From Fidelibacterota bacterium (GTDB taxonomy: Bacteria > Verrucomicrobiota > Kiritimatiellia > JAIPIQ01), in contig JAIPIQ010000004.1 of assembly GCA_021734645.1 (NCBI GenBank), forward strand, positions 1-39,581: a stretch of 39,581 bases of DNA, written 5' to 3'. Below, piece after piece: positions 23,368-34,194 of this stretch. The notes under the pieces were generated by a model, which made no database searches, had not been told where the DNA came from, and worked only from the letters and a program-made list of their open reading frames with translations. The translations under genes were made by a program, and so were the position numbers. How positions within the stretch are numbered: position 1 is the first letter of the stretch; each line of letters opens with the position of its first letter.

Positions 23368-24276
23368 ATGGCACTGACATTGGTGGTTTTGGCAGCGGGT
23401 ATGGGCAGCCGGTACGGCGGCTTGAAGCAGTTGGACGCCATGGGACCCAACGGCGAGACGATCATGGACTACTCGCTGTTCGACGCCCAACGCGCCGGCT
23501 TTGACCGCTTTGTCTTCGTAATCCGGCGCCACATGGAAGCCGCCTTCCGCGAACAGATTCTGAGCCGGTTGCCCGCCGCCTATGACACGGATCTGGCCTT
23601 TCAGGAACTCGACCAGGTGCCCGATGGCTTTTTCACGCCGGCGGAGCGGGTCAAGCCCTGGGGCACCGCCCACGCCGTGCTGGCGGCCGCCGAACAGGTC
23701 CACGGCCCGTTTACCGTGATCAACGCCGACGATTTCTACGGCGCGGGATGCTTCCGGACCGCAGCGGAATTCTTCGCCGCCCGGCCGCCGGCGACGAAGG
23801 TCCACGAATATGCCATTGTGGGCTACACCCTGCGCGACACGCTCTCGCCCCACGGCTCGGTGGCCCGCGGCGTCTGCCGGGCCGACGCGGCCGGCGATCT
23901 GATTGATATCGAGGAAATGACCGCCATCCACCAGGACGGCCCGGCGGCCTACAATCTCCGGCCCGACGGCGCCCGCCAACCCCTGACCGGCGATGAACCC
24001 GTCTCGATGAACACCTGGGCGTTCGACGATAGTATTTTCCCGCTGTTGCGCCAGTCCTTCGCGCGCTTCCTCAAAGACCACGGCCAGGAGCTGAAATCCG
24101 AGTTTTTCATCCCCATCATTGCCAGGGAATTGGTGTTTACCGGCCAGGCCCGCATCCGGGTGCTGCCCTGCGGCGAACGCTGGTTCGGCGTGACCTACCA
24201 GGAAGACAAACCCACCACCCAGGCCCGCATCCGCGAACTGATCGCCGCCGGGACCTATCCCACGCCCTTGTGGTAA
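23368..24276 (+). CDS. Sugar-phosphate nucleotidyltransferase family protein
   Basis: The 302-residue product starts with the nucleotidyltransferase signature LVVLAAGMGSRYGGLKQLDAMGPNGETIMDYSLFDA (residues 5-39), in which the Arg and Lys bind the NTP phosphates. The metal-binding Asp pair is in VINADDFYG near 114-122. It has no hexapeptide-repeat tail. The usual reaction makes an NDP-sugar from NTP and sugar-1-phosphate. This short, early-branching type, with RYGGLKQ and Gly-Thr-Ala-His at WGTAHAV, is often only annotated as NTP transferase, and its substrate is not known to me. A GGGAG ribosome site is 9-10 bases before the ATG. purB follows 13 bases after the stop. Confidence 0.85.
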   Translation: MALTLVVLAAGMGSRYGGLKQLDAMGPNGETIMDYSLFDAQRAGFDRFVFVIRRHMEAAFREQILSRLPAAYDTDLAFQELDQVPDGFFTPAERVKPWGTAHAVLAAAEQVHGPFTVINADDFYGAGCFRTAAEFFAARPPATKVHEYAIVGYTLRDTLSPHGSVARGVCRADAAGDLIDIEEMTAIHQDGPAAYNLRPDGARQPLTGDEPVSMNTWAFDDSIFPLLRQSFARFLKDHGQELKSEFFIPIIARELVFTGQARIRVLPCGERWFGVTYQEDKPTTQARIRELIAAGTYPTPLW

Positions 24277-24289
24277 ACAGCTGGCGGTC

Positions 24290-25714
24290 ATGACCGAAAT
24301 CACGAACATCCTGGCCGAACGCTACGCCACGGCCGCCCTCACCGCCATCTGGTCCCCCACCGGCAAAGTCCGCCTCGAACGCGAATTGTGGCTGGCGGTC
24401 CTCAAGGCCCAGCGAGAACTCGGCCTGCCCATCGCCGCTGAAGATATCGCCGCCTACGAAGCAGTCATTGATCGGATTGACCTCGAGGATATCGCCCGCC
24501 GCGAGCGCCAGACCCGCCACGACGTCAAGGCCCGCCTCGAAGCATTCTGCGCCCTTGCGGGCCGCGAACTGCTGCACCAGGGCATGACCAGCCGGGATCT
24601 GACCGAAAACGTCGAGCAGCTCCAGGTGCGGCGGTCGCTCGCCGCCATCCGCGTCAAGGGCGGCGCCACCCTGGCGGCCTTTGCGGCGGTCGCGGCCACC
24701 CAGCGCGATCTCCCGCTCACGGCCCGGACCCATAACGTGCCGGCCCAGATGACGACCGCCGGCAAGCGCTGGGCCCAATTCGGCGCCGAGCTGTTACGCG
24801 CCCTGCGGCGGCTCGACGCCCTCCTGGCCGACTATCCCCTGCGCGGACTCAAGGGCGCCGTCGGCACGCAAATGGATGAGCTGACCTTGTTCGCGGGCGA
24901 CGCGGAGCGGGTGGCCGCCCTCGAAGACGCGGTCCGGCGGCATTTGGGCTTCGCGGAATGCCTCGATTGCGTCGGCCAGGTGTATCCGCGCAGTCTGGAT
25001 TTTGAGGTGGTCGCGGCACTGTATCAATTGGGCGCGGCCCCGGCGAGTTTCGCCCGCACCCTGCGCTTGATGGCCGGCCAGGAGTTGGCCAGCGAGGGCT
25101 TTGCCAAGGGCCAGGTCGGTTCCTCCGCCATGCCCCATAAAGTCAATAGCCGCAGTTGCGAACGGATTGACGGCCTGCACGTGATTCTGCGCGGCCACGT
25201 CACCATGGCCGCCGCCCTGGCCGGCGACCAGTGGAATGAAGGCGATGTCTCCTGCTCCGTCGTCCGCCGGGTCGTCCTGACCGATAGCTTCCTGGCACTG
25301 GACGGCCTTTTCGAAACCACCCTGACCGTCCTCGGGCAAATGCAGGTTTCCCCCGCCGCCCTGGCGGCTGAATGCGCCCGCTATGCGCCTTTCCTGGCCA
25401 CCACGACGGTTCTGATGGAGGCCGTCCGGCGCGGCGTCGGCCGCGAAACCGCCCACGAAGCCATCAAGACCCACGCCGTGGCCGTGGCCCAGGGATTGCG
25501 CGAAGGCACGTTGACGGAAAACGATCTGCTCGAACGCCTGGCGCGCGAACCGCGCCTGGCACTCGCGCGCGACACCCTGCAGGCCCTCTTTGCCCAGGCC
25601 CAACGCGATACCGGCCGGGCCGGACCGCAGGTGGATGCGTTTGTCCAGGCCGCCGACGCCTGGCTGACCGACTGCCCCGCAGCCCGCGCCTACCAGCCCG
25701 GCGCCATCCTCTAA
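24290..25714 (+). CDS. purB: Adenylosuccinate lyase
   Basis: The 474-residue product belongs to the fumarase/aspartase superfamily. It has the signature GSSAMPHKVNS near residue 282, the flexible catalytic loop, plus TSRDLTENVEQL near 100 and TARTHNVPAQMTT near 145 with the catalytic His. The enzyme releases fumarate from SAICAR and from adenylosuccinate in purine synthesis. Length and motifs match the longer, animal-like PurB branch. It overlaps nothing, and starts 13 bases after the nucleotidyltransferase, so the two are probably co-transcribed; a functional link is not evident. A run of nine C follows the gene, just before the transposase-like gene. Confidence 0.93.
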   Translation: MTEITNILAERYATAALTAIWSPTGKVRLERELWLAVLKAQRELGLPIAAEDIAAYEAVIDRIDLEDIARRERQTRHDVKARLEAFCALAGRELLHQGMTSRDLTENVEQLQVRRSLAAIRVKGGATLAAFAAVAATQRDLPLTARTHNVPAQMTTAGKRWAQFGAELLRALRRLDALLADYPLRGLKGAVGTQMDELTLFAGDAERVAALEDAVRRHLGFAECLDCVGQVYPRSLDFEVVAALYQLGAAPASFARTLRLMAGQELASEGFAKGQVGSSAMPHKVNSRSCERIDGLHVILRGHVTMAAALAGDQWNEGDVSCSVVRRVVLTDSFLALDGLFETTLTVLGQMQVSPAALAAECARYAPFLATTTVLMEAVRRGVGRETAHEAIKTHAVAVAQGLREGTLTENDLLERLAREPRLALARDTLQALFAQAQRDTGRAGPQVDAFVQAADAWLTDCPAARAYQPGAIL

Positions 25715-26094
25715 CCCGAGCACGAGGCCCGCCCCCCCCCATGAGCCGCACCGGCATGCACCAGCGCTGCTGGGAACATGACTACTGCGCGCCCTGCTTC
25801 TACATGATCACCCTGGTAACCCAGCCGCGGCGGGAATGCCTGGGTAAACTGTGTACCCCACCAGACGCGCCGCCCCACATCGAACGATCCGGCCTCGGCC
25901 AGGTGGTGCTCGAAGTGTGGCAGCGCACCTCCACCATCTACCCCGGCGTGGAAGCATGCGAAGCCGTCGTTATGCCCGACCATTTTCACGGCCTCCTGCG
26001 AGTGAAGGAACGTTTGCCTCGCCCCATGGGCCACCTGGTGAAGGCGTTCAAGCGCGTGAGCACGAACGAAGGCCGCAGCCACGGGCTCCTTGGC

Positions 26095-26157
26095 GGCAGC
26101 AGGGGGCCGGCCCGCGGCAGCAACGGGCCGGCACGCGGCAGCAAGGGGCTGCTGCCG
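26095..26157 (+). repeat. Three tandem 21-bp repeats inside the transposase-like gene
   Basis: Units at 26095-26115, 26116-26136 and 26137-26157 each begin GGCAGCA and keep the reading frame (GSRGPAR, GSNGPAR, GSKGLLP). They sit just before the premature stop and look like a lineage-specific expansion. Confidence 0.75.
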
Positions 26158-26187
26158 CAACCAAACTGGGCAGCAGCCCCTGCTGCC
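26137..26187. repeat. Strong GC-rich hairpin inside the transposase-like gene
   Basis: Arms at 26137-26156 and 26168-26187 pair over 19 bp with one bulged base around an 11-base loop. The hairpin lies 30 bases upstream of the in-frame TAA and resembles a REP-type palindrome. Confidence 0.65.
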
Positions 26188-26786
26188 GGCCCCTCCTCCC
26201 TCTGGCAACCCGGCTTTTAAGACAGCATCCTCCTGCGCCGCGGGCAACTCAAAGCCATGGTGAATTACATCGCCGACAACCCCCGCCGGCTGGCCGCCAA
26301 GCGGGCCAACCCGGAGCTGTTCACCGTCGTCACCCGGCGCGAAATCGCCCCGGGCCGCGCCTGCGCCATGATCGGAAACCGCTTCCTCCTCGAACACCCG
26401 TTGAAACGCCAAATCCAAATCTCACGCCACATCCCGCCCGCGGCGCTTCAATCAAAAAAGGAAGAACTCCTCTATGCGGCCCAACATGGCGCCGTGCCCA
26501 TTTCCCCCTGCATCAGCCCCGGCGAAAAAGAAATCGCCCGCGCCCTCCTGGCCGTCGGCGCCCCCCTGATCGTGCTTCTGGAAAACGGCTTCCCACCCGG
26601 CTATAAACCGCCCGGCCGGTACTTCGACGCCTGTGCGCAGGGACGCCTGCTCCTGCTCGCGCCGTTTCCCTACCACCGCCAAAGACGTCCCATCACCCGT
26701 GCCCAGTGCCTGGCCCTCAATGACTGGGCGGCCGCGGTTGCTGGGGCCACTGGTCCCCGGCCTTGACTTGACAACCGGCACCGACC

Positions 26787-28418
26787 CTACCGACGTTTCG
26801 ACCGGAACGTACCGGGGCGCCACAGGCCATGAAGGCGCCTGGTGGTCATAGCGCGTCCCCAGGCCGCCACAAGCGGCAGATAGCCCAGCAAGGCGGCGCA
26901 GAAGCCGAACCAATCGCCCCAGCGACTGTACAGGGTCAAGGGCGCCTGGGGCGGACGCGGGCGCACAGGCACCACGCGAAAACCCGCCACGCGCCGTTCA
27001 CCGGCGGCATCGGTCAACAGATCATGCAGGCGCCCGGCCGCGTCAATGCCGCCGCTCATGCCGGTGTTCGCGGCGCGCACGGTCGGGATCCGGTTTTCGA
27101 TGCTGCGAAAAACCCCGTGCGACAAATGCTGGACGGCGGCCGCGGCGGGATCAAACCAGGCATCGTTGGTTTGGTTGATCAACACCTGGGCGCCGGCGCG
27201 CACAGCGCGGCGCGCCAGCCAGGGCACGGTGTCTTCGAAACAGATCAACACGCAGAACGTGAAGTCGTGTCCCGGCAGGCGCATGGGCACGGGATCGCGC
27301 CCCGCGCTGAAACTTTCGGGGATGGGCGCCAACCGCCGCAGCCAGGGCAGCCACCGTTCACCCGGCATGTATTCGCCGAAGAGCACCAGGTGCTGTTTAT
27401 CGTAGACCGCCGCCAGCGCCCCATCCGGCAGCACCAGCAGCGAGCTGTTGTAGTAGTGGACGCCCCCCGCGCCGCTGCCGTCGCTCTCGACTGTCCCCAC
27501 CAGCAAGGGCGTACCCTCGGCCGCCAGCGAACGCACCAGACTGGCGCTGGCGGGATCAACACGGACCTCATCCGGCACCGCCGTCTCCGGCCAGACGATC
27601 AGCGCCGGCGCGAGACGGGCCGCCAGACGCGTCCAGGTCTCGAGGGTGCGGTAAATCAAATCAAAATGTGCGGGGCTCCATTTTTCGACCTGGGGGATGT
27701 TGGGCTGGACCACGGCGATCGAGACATCGCCACCCGCGGGGGGCTGCGCGGCCAGGAGACGCGCGCCGCCGCGCTGGGCGGCCGCCAGCGTGATCAGCAA
27801 CACCAGCAGTTCCGGCTGCCCGCGCGCCCGGCCACCGGCGCGCCAACGCAGGATCAGGGCCGCCCAGCCGGCGCAGGCCAAAGCCAGCAAAGCGGATAGG
27901 ACGTACATCCCGCCCCAGCTCGCGTGCTGACAGAGCGCCAATTGCCGGTACTGGCTCACAGCCAGCGGATTCCAGGCAAACCCCGTGAACAACCGTCCCC
28001 GCAAATATTCACTGCCCGCCCAGAGCAACGCAAACCAGCACATGCCGACCAGGTTAGCCCACCCCGAACGCACGCCCCGCCGCCGCGTCCAAACACTCCA
28101 CGCCCAGACCGGCGGAATGAAATACAGGGCGCAATAGGCCGCCAGCGCCAACCAACCCAGGACCGTGACATGCCGAATCCAATGAATGGAAACCAACCAG
28201 AACACCAGCCCCGCCAGCGCCGCCAGCCGTACCGCCTCGCGCGCCCCCCGCCCCGCCGCCGCCAGCAGCAGCGGCGTCAAGGCAATCCACGCCAGCAGGC
28301 GCCACTCGAACGGCGGAAAGGCCAGCGCCAGCGCCAGCCCCGCCAACGACGCCAGCCAGCCCCGCCGGGACAACCCGTAACGCGGCCCCGCCTGCGCTGA
28401 AAAATGATCTGCCGCCAC
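26787..28418 (-). CDS. lnt: Apolipoprotein N-acyltransferase
   Basis: The 543-residue membrane protein has six or so N-terminal hydrophobic helices (LASLAGLALALAFPPF, LLAWIALTPLLLAAAG and so on). A nitrilase-type domain follows, and a last membrane segment is near the end. The catalytic triad is visible as Glu in VWPETAVP, Lys in YDKQHLVLFGEYMPGE and Cys in LICFEDTVP. It adds the third acyl chain to lipoproteins in the inner membrane, which supports a Gram-negative envelope. I take GTG 28418 as start because AGAGG lies just before it; a GTG at 28466 in the same frame has no better support. It is convergent with the transposase-like gene. Confidence 0.93.
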   Translation of the reverse strand: MAADHFSAQAGPRYGLSRRGWLASLAGLALALAFPPFEWRLLAWIALTPLLLAAAGRGAREAVRLAALAGLVFWLVSIHWIRHVTVLGWLALAAYCALYFIPPVWAWSVWTRRRGVRSGWANLVGMCWFALLWAGSEYLRGRLFTGFAWNPLAVSQYRQLALCQHASWGGMYVLSALLALACAGWAALILRWRAGGRARGQPELLVLLITLAAAQRGGARLLAAQPPAGGDVSIAVVQPNIPQVEKWSPAHFDLIYRTLETWTRLAARLAPALIVWPETAVPDEVRVDPASASLVRSLAAEGTPLLVGTVESDGSGAGGVHYYNSSLLVLPDGALAAVYDKQHLVLFGEYMPGERWLPWLRRLAPIPESFSAGRDPVPMRLPGHDFTFCVLICFEDTVPWLARRAVRAGAQVLINQTNDAWFDPAAAAVQHLSHGVFRSIENRIPTVRAANTGMSGGIDAAGRLHDLLTDAAGERRVAGFRVVPVRPRPPQAPLTLYSRWGDWFGFCAALLGYLPLVAAWGRAMTTRRLHGLWRPGTFRSKRR

Positions 28419-28554
28419 GATCCTCTCGCTTCCCTTTGCCCCGGCCACCCAACCGGAATCAACCACCCCGCCCGCCGCTGCCCGTCAGTCGGGCGCCAGT
28501 ATGCGCCCCGCAGGCGGCGGGTCAATCAGATAATCCCCCCTCGAAAAAATGCGC

Positions 28555-28583
28555 TTGGCGGGAGGGCCGGGAGCAGCTATGGT
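28555..28583 (+). promoter_or_regulatory. Promoter of tRNA-Leu(GAG)
   Basis: TTGGCG (28555-28560) and TATGGT (28578-28583) with a 17-base spacer. This places the start of transcription about 30 bases before the mature tRNA. Confidence 0.5.
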
Positions 28584-28620
28584 GTCGAGGCTCGATGTCC
28601 GCCGGACGGCAAGCCTTGTT

Positions 28621-28708
28621 GCACGGGTGGTGAAATGGCAGACACGCTAGGTTGAGGGCCTAGTCCCCGCTTAAGGGGGTGCGGGTTCGACTCCCGCCCC
28701 GTGCACCA
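28621..28708 (+). tRNA. tRNA-Leu(GAG), with encoded CCA
   Basis: Acceptor stem GCACGGG pairs with CCCGTGC, then A and CCA. The anticodon arm CTAGG-TTGAGGG-CCTAG gives anticodon GAG, reading CUC and CUU. A long variable arm (CCCCGC TTAA GGGGG) marks it as class II. It ends 5 bases from the stop of the convergent outer-membrane protein gene. Confidence 0.97.
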
Positions 28709-28713
28709 GGCAG

Positions 28714-29238
28714 TTAAAGCGACAAGCGCAAGAGGGCGGCAAGCATGACGGTATCGCCGCTGACTTTGCGGTCGTCATCTTCCAGATCATCCCACTCTTG
28801 GAAACGGTACTGGGCATTGAGATCGAGGGCCAAGCCGGGCAGGATCTCGATCAATACCCCGGCACGGAGGAAGTAGAAGGGATCGTCCGCGAAGTCGCCG
28901 TCGGCGTAATTCACGCCGATGCCGACGCCCCCATACAGGCCGGTTCCCACCAGCAGGGCGGCCTGCGGGGCATACGACGTCTCCGTCTGTCCCGCAAAGC
29001 CTTCGGGAAAAACTTCCAGGGTCCCTTCAAGCTGGACCAGGTCGCCCAGGGGGAACTGGACGCTGGCCAGCCAGGCCAGGCCATCCTCGTCAATGTCGTC
29101 AATTTTGATGTCATTGACGGCTTTCCAATACTGCGCGCCCGCGCCGATGGTCTGGGCGGTAAGCGTCGGTACGCCTGCGCCCACACACAACAGCACGACC
29201 ACCGCCATCGCCACCAACCGCTGGAAACCCTGCGTCAT
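28714..29238 (-). CDS. Small exported protein, probable outer-membrane beta-barrel
   Basis: The 174-residue product has a signal peptide (LVAMAVVVLLCVGAGVPTLTAQ). Short amphipathic strands follow (IGAGAQYWKAV, WLASVQFPLGDLVQLEGTLEVFP, ALLVGTGLYGGVGIGVNYADG, LALDLNAQYRFQEW, VMLAALLRLSL). This is the pattern of an 8-strand outer-membrane barrel such as OmpX/OmpW-like proteins. No named family is recognised. ATG 29238 is chosen because GGAGG lies 7 bases upstream; the ATG two codons earlier is too close to it. It follows nrdJ by 32 bases on the same strand. Confidence 0.7.
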   Translation of the reverse strand: MTQGFQRLVAMAVVVLLCVGAGVPTLTAQTIGAGAQYWKAVNDIKIDDIDEDGLAWLASVQFPLGDLVQLEGTLEVFPEGFAGQTETSYAPQAALLVGTGLYGGVGIGVNYADGDFADDPFYFLRAGVLIEILPGLALDLNAQYRFQEWDDLEDDDRKVSGDTVMLAALLRLSL

Positions 29239-29270
29239 GACCATACCTCCGGTTTTCAGTTTACTGTCTC

Positions 29271-32189
<2,919 letters not shown>

Positions 32190-32250
32190 TTCCTGTCCCC
32201 TTTATCCTGTTGAATGTCACTGCCTTACGCCACAAACCGCCCTGCCTCAT

Positions 32251-32267
32251 CCCCTAAATATGGTAGT
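32251..32267. promoter_or_regulatory. Possible NrdR box, proximal
   Basis: On the minus strand the core CCATATTTAG resembles the centre of NrdR boxes (CWATATATWG) at 8 of 10 positions. It lies about 62 bases upstream of nrdJ and 40 bases from a second similar box. Confidence 0.3.
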
Positions 32268-32291
32268 AAAAGGCACTGTTGCTATGAATAA

Positions 32292-32308
32292 CCCCATATC
32301 TTGTGGGG
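32292..32308. promoter_or_regulatory. Possible NrdR box, distal
   Basis: On the minus strand CCCCACAAGATATGGGG is a near palindrome whose core CAAGATATGG matches the NrdR centre at 8 of 10 positions. Paired boxes upstream of ribonucleotide reductase genes are the usual NrdR arrangement. The 40-base spacing is close to, but not exactly, four helical turns. Confidence 0.35.
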
Positions 32309-32389
32309 CGCAAGTTTTTTTTGAGCCTTTTTTCCGGCCGCGTGAGCGCCTTATGGGCAACGGCTTACGGCCCGGCCGGGACGGAAGTG

Positions 32390-33751
32390 TCAGCCGACTT
32401 TGTCGTCTTCGGAGTTGGCCGCCCCTATGCTGGTCGCGGGGGGGCGGGTAACGGGAGCGCTGGGGGTCAGCAGAGCAGGGTCGAGAAGCACGCCCTGGCT
32501 GCGCAGTTGGCGCTGCAGTTCCGGTACGGCGATCCGATGCAAGTCACCGCCGGACGCCTGCAAGGCCACCGCCGCGGCAGTGCCGGCGGCCTCGCCACTG
32601 ACCACACAACCAGGGAGGGCGCGGGTGACATCCCAAATGGTCACATCGGCGGCCAGGCACCGCCCGACCGCCAGCAGGTTCACGGTGCGCTCCGCCACCA
32701 GCGCACCCAGCGGGACGGCGTAGACCGGGCCGGCGCGGCGCCAATCGCTGATGAGGCCCACCGTATCATCGAGCCAGGTGTGGCAAACCTGCGCGGCCTG
32801 CATGGCCCGCGGCACGCACAGGCGGCGGGTCATCCGCAAACAGGGCAGCGTGGGCGCCATGACCGGTTCGATTTCCTTCTGGGGATCCCGGGCGCGCAGT
32901 TCATCGAGCTTATGGCGGATCAACCCGCGGGAACCGAGGAGCTGGGCATTGACCTCGCGGGCGTCATCGCCCCGGAAGAAAGGTCCGGCCGCGCCTTCGC
33001 GGGCGCCTTGGGCATGATACCGGTGCGAGAGCGGCGCGCGGACCAGCTCGTCGCCGGTGAGATAGTAGAACCAGCCGGCGAGGACATTCGAATCCAGGGA
33101 TTCGGTCTCTTCCCCGGCCAGGAAACACAGATCGGCATCGCCGGACGCATCAACGAACATTCGCGCGGCCAGCGCGCTGCGGCCGCATTTGTTTTCGACC
33201 AGCACATGGGTCAGGCGCTGCCCCGACTTCAGCACCTGGCACACGCGGGTGTCGTAGAGCACATCCACGCCGGCGGCCAGGGCCCATTCCTCGAGGGCCA
33301 GCCAGTAGGCGCAGGGATTGAAATTCACGCGGTAGCGCACCTGCGCGCGGGCCGCGGGCGAGCCGCCGACTTTCCAGGCCGGGGGGATGCCCTCGAAGTG
33401 TGCGGAGGTTCGCCCGTGCCGGACATCGCGCACGGAGAGCTTGAGCAATTCCTCGGCCAGTCCCGCGCTGACCTGGCGCCCGTGGCCATCGCAGAGGGGC
33501 AGCCAGGTGGTGACCATCCCCAGCGTGGCCAAGCCGCCGAGGGCAAAACTCCGTTCGAGCAGCATGACGCGGGCGCCATTGCGGGCGGCCGCCACCGCCG
33601 CCGCCACGCCACTCAGACCGCCCCCCACCACCAGCACGTCGCAGGCCCGGCGTACCGGCAGGCTGCGAGCCGGCTCACGCACTTGTCCGGCGGGTGGGGC
33701 TTCCGCGCACCGCGCGTCGCCAGCGATCTTTTCCGGGCGCGTCCATTTCAT
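32390..33751 (-). CDS. FAD-dependent oxidoreductase (FAD_oxidored-type)
   Basis: The 453-residue product has an N-terminal FAD-binding Rossmann motif (CDVLVVGGGLSGVAAAVAAARNGARVMLLER, residues 37-67), then GGLATLGMVTTWLP. A second flavin segment is MFVDASGDADLCFLAGEE. A C-terminal FAD motif is LLAVGRCLAADVTIWDVTRALPGCVVSGEAAGTAAAVAL. This is the pattern of the FAD-dependent oxidoreductases common in carbohydrate loci of Verrucomicrobiota, Lentisphaerota and Planctomycetota; their substrates are mostly unknown. No signal peptide is seen. It lies 32 bases downstream of the secreted-protein gene on the same strand and may belong to the sigma-factor operon. Confidence 0.85.
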   Translation of the reverse strand: MKWTRPEKIAGDARCAEAPPAGQVREPARSLPVRRACDVLVVGGGLSGVAAAVAAARNGARVMLLERSFALGGLATLGMVTTWLPLCDGHGRQVSAGLAEELLKLSVRDVRHGRTSAHFEGIPPAWKVGGSPAARAQVRYRVNFNPCAYWLALEEWALAAGVDVLYDTRVCQVLKSGQRLTHVLVENKCGRSALAARMFVDASGDADLCFLAGEETESLDSNVLAGWFYYLTGDELVRAPLSHRYHAQGAREGAAGPFFRGDDAREVNAQLLGSRGLIRHKLDELRARDPQKEIEPVMAPTLPCLRMTRRLCVPRAMQAAQVCHTWLDDTVGLISDWRRAGPVYAVPLGALVAERTVNLLAVGRCLAADVTIWDVTRALPGCVVSGEAAGTAAAVALQASGGDLHRIAVPELQRQLRSQGVLLDPALLTPSAPVTRPPATSIGAANSEDDKVG

Positions 33752-33783
33752 GGCTTGCTCTCTGTTGGCTCGGGTGTGGACAA

Positions 33784-34191
33784 TCAGCGGGTTTGGAGAA
33801 TGAGCATCAGTCGGCCTGTGCCGTCCGGGAAACCGCCCAGGATGATGGGCTGACCCCGGCGCAGGGCCACGACCGTGTTGAGCAGCGTGCGCCCGTCGCG
33901 GGCCACGGAAACGGACAATCGTTCGGCGCCGCCCTGGCAGCGGACTTCGAGGGGGCCCAGGCGCTGGGGCTTGTTCTCCGCGGGCAATCCGACGCGGGTG
34001 GCGCCAAGCAGGGCGAATCCCTGATAGGGTAGATTGGCCCGCAGGAGCCCTGCCACATCGCGCAAGCCCACGGCCACTTCCTGGTTGTCCTGGTGCGCGC
34101 GGGCCAGCCGGATGGTCACTTGGGCGGCGACCTCACCCGCCAGGGGACCGAGCAGCAGTCCGATCCAAAGCCATCCAATCATCTTGCGCAT
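33784..34191 (-). CDS. Exported protein of unknown function next to the anti-sigma gene
   Basis: The 135-residue product has a signal peptide (MRKMIGWLWIGLLLGPLAG, cleaved near EVAAQ) and a single soluble domain rich in short strands (VTIRLARAHQ, NLPYQGFALLGATRVGLP, LGPLEVRCQGGAERLSVSVARDGRTLLNTVVALRRGQPIILGG). No family is recognised. The GGAGG ribosome site lies inside the end of the anti-sigma gene, whose stop is 3 bases before this ATG. The two should therefore be made together, and a role in envelope sensing is a reasonable inference. Confidence 0.75.
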   Translation of the reverse strand: MRKMIGWLWIGLLLGPLAGEVAAQVTIRLARAHQDNQEVAVGLRDVAGLLRANLPYQGFALLGATRVGLPAENKPQRLGPLEVRCQGGAERLSVSVARDGRTLLNTVVALRRGQPIILGGFPDGTGRLMLILQTR

Positions 34192-34194
34192 GGG

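Larger units (their letters stand above)
25741..26766 (+). pseudogene. RAYT-like Y1 transposase with DprA/SLOG-like C-terminal domain, broken by TAA
   Basis: One frame of 342 codons is interrupted by a TAA at 26218-26220. Before the stop, residues 1-159 have the Y1 (HUH) fold of REP-associated tyrosine transposases: YMITLVTQP, VVMPDHFHGLL (the HxH metal motif near 79-88) and FKRVST. After the stop the same frame continues with DSILLRRGQLKAMVNYIADNPRRL, whose Tyr is the likely DNA nucleophile. A further domain (ISPCISPGEKEIARALL, PLIVLLENGFPP, RLLLLAPFPYH) has the rhythm of the DprA/SLOG Rossmann fold. The family normally has Asn, His or Tyr where the TAA stands, so one base change explains it. 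TAA ends several other genes here, so recoding is unlikely. The ATG directly follows nine C and has no ribosome site. Likely a recent pseudogene. Confidence 0.75.

Noticed and set aside
32292-32322. Intrinsic terminator on the plus strand (hairpin plus T8)
   Set aside because: There is no plus-strand gene upstream to terminate. The hairpin is better explained as an NrdR-like palindrome, though that is not proven.
32190-32389. Cobalamin riboswitch before nrdJ
   Set aside because: No B12 box or matching stem pattern was seen.
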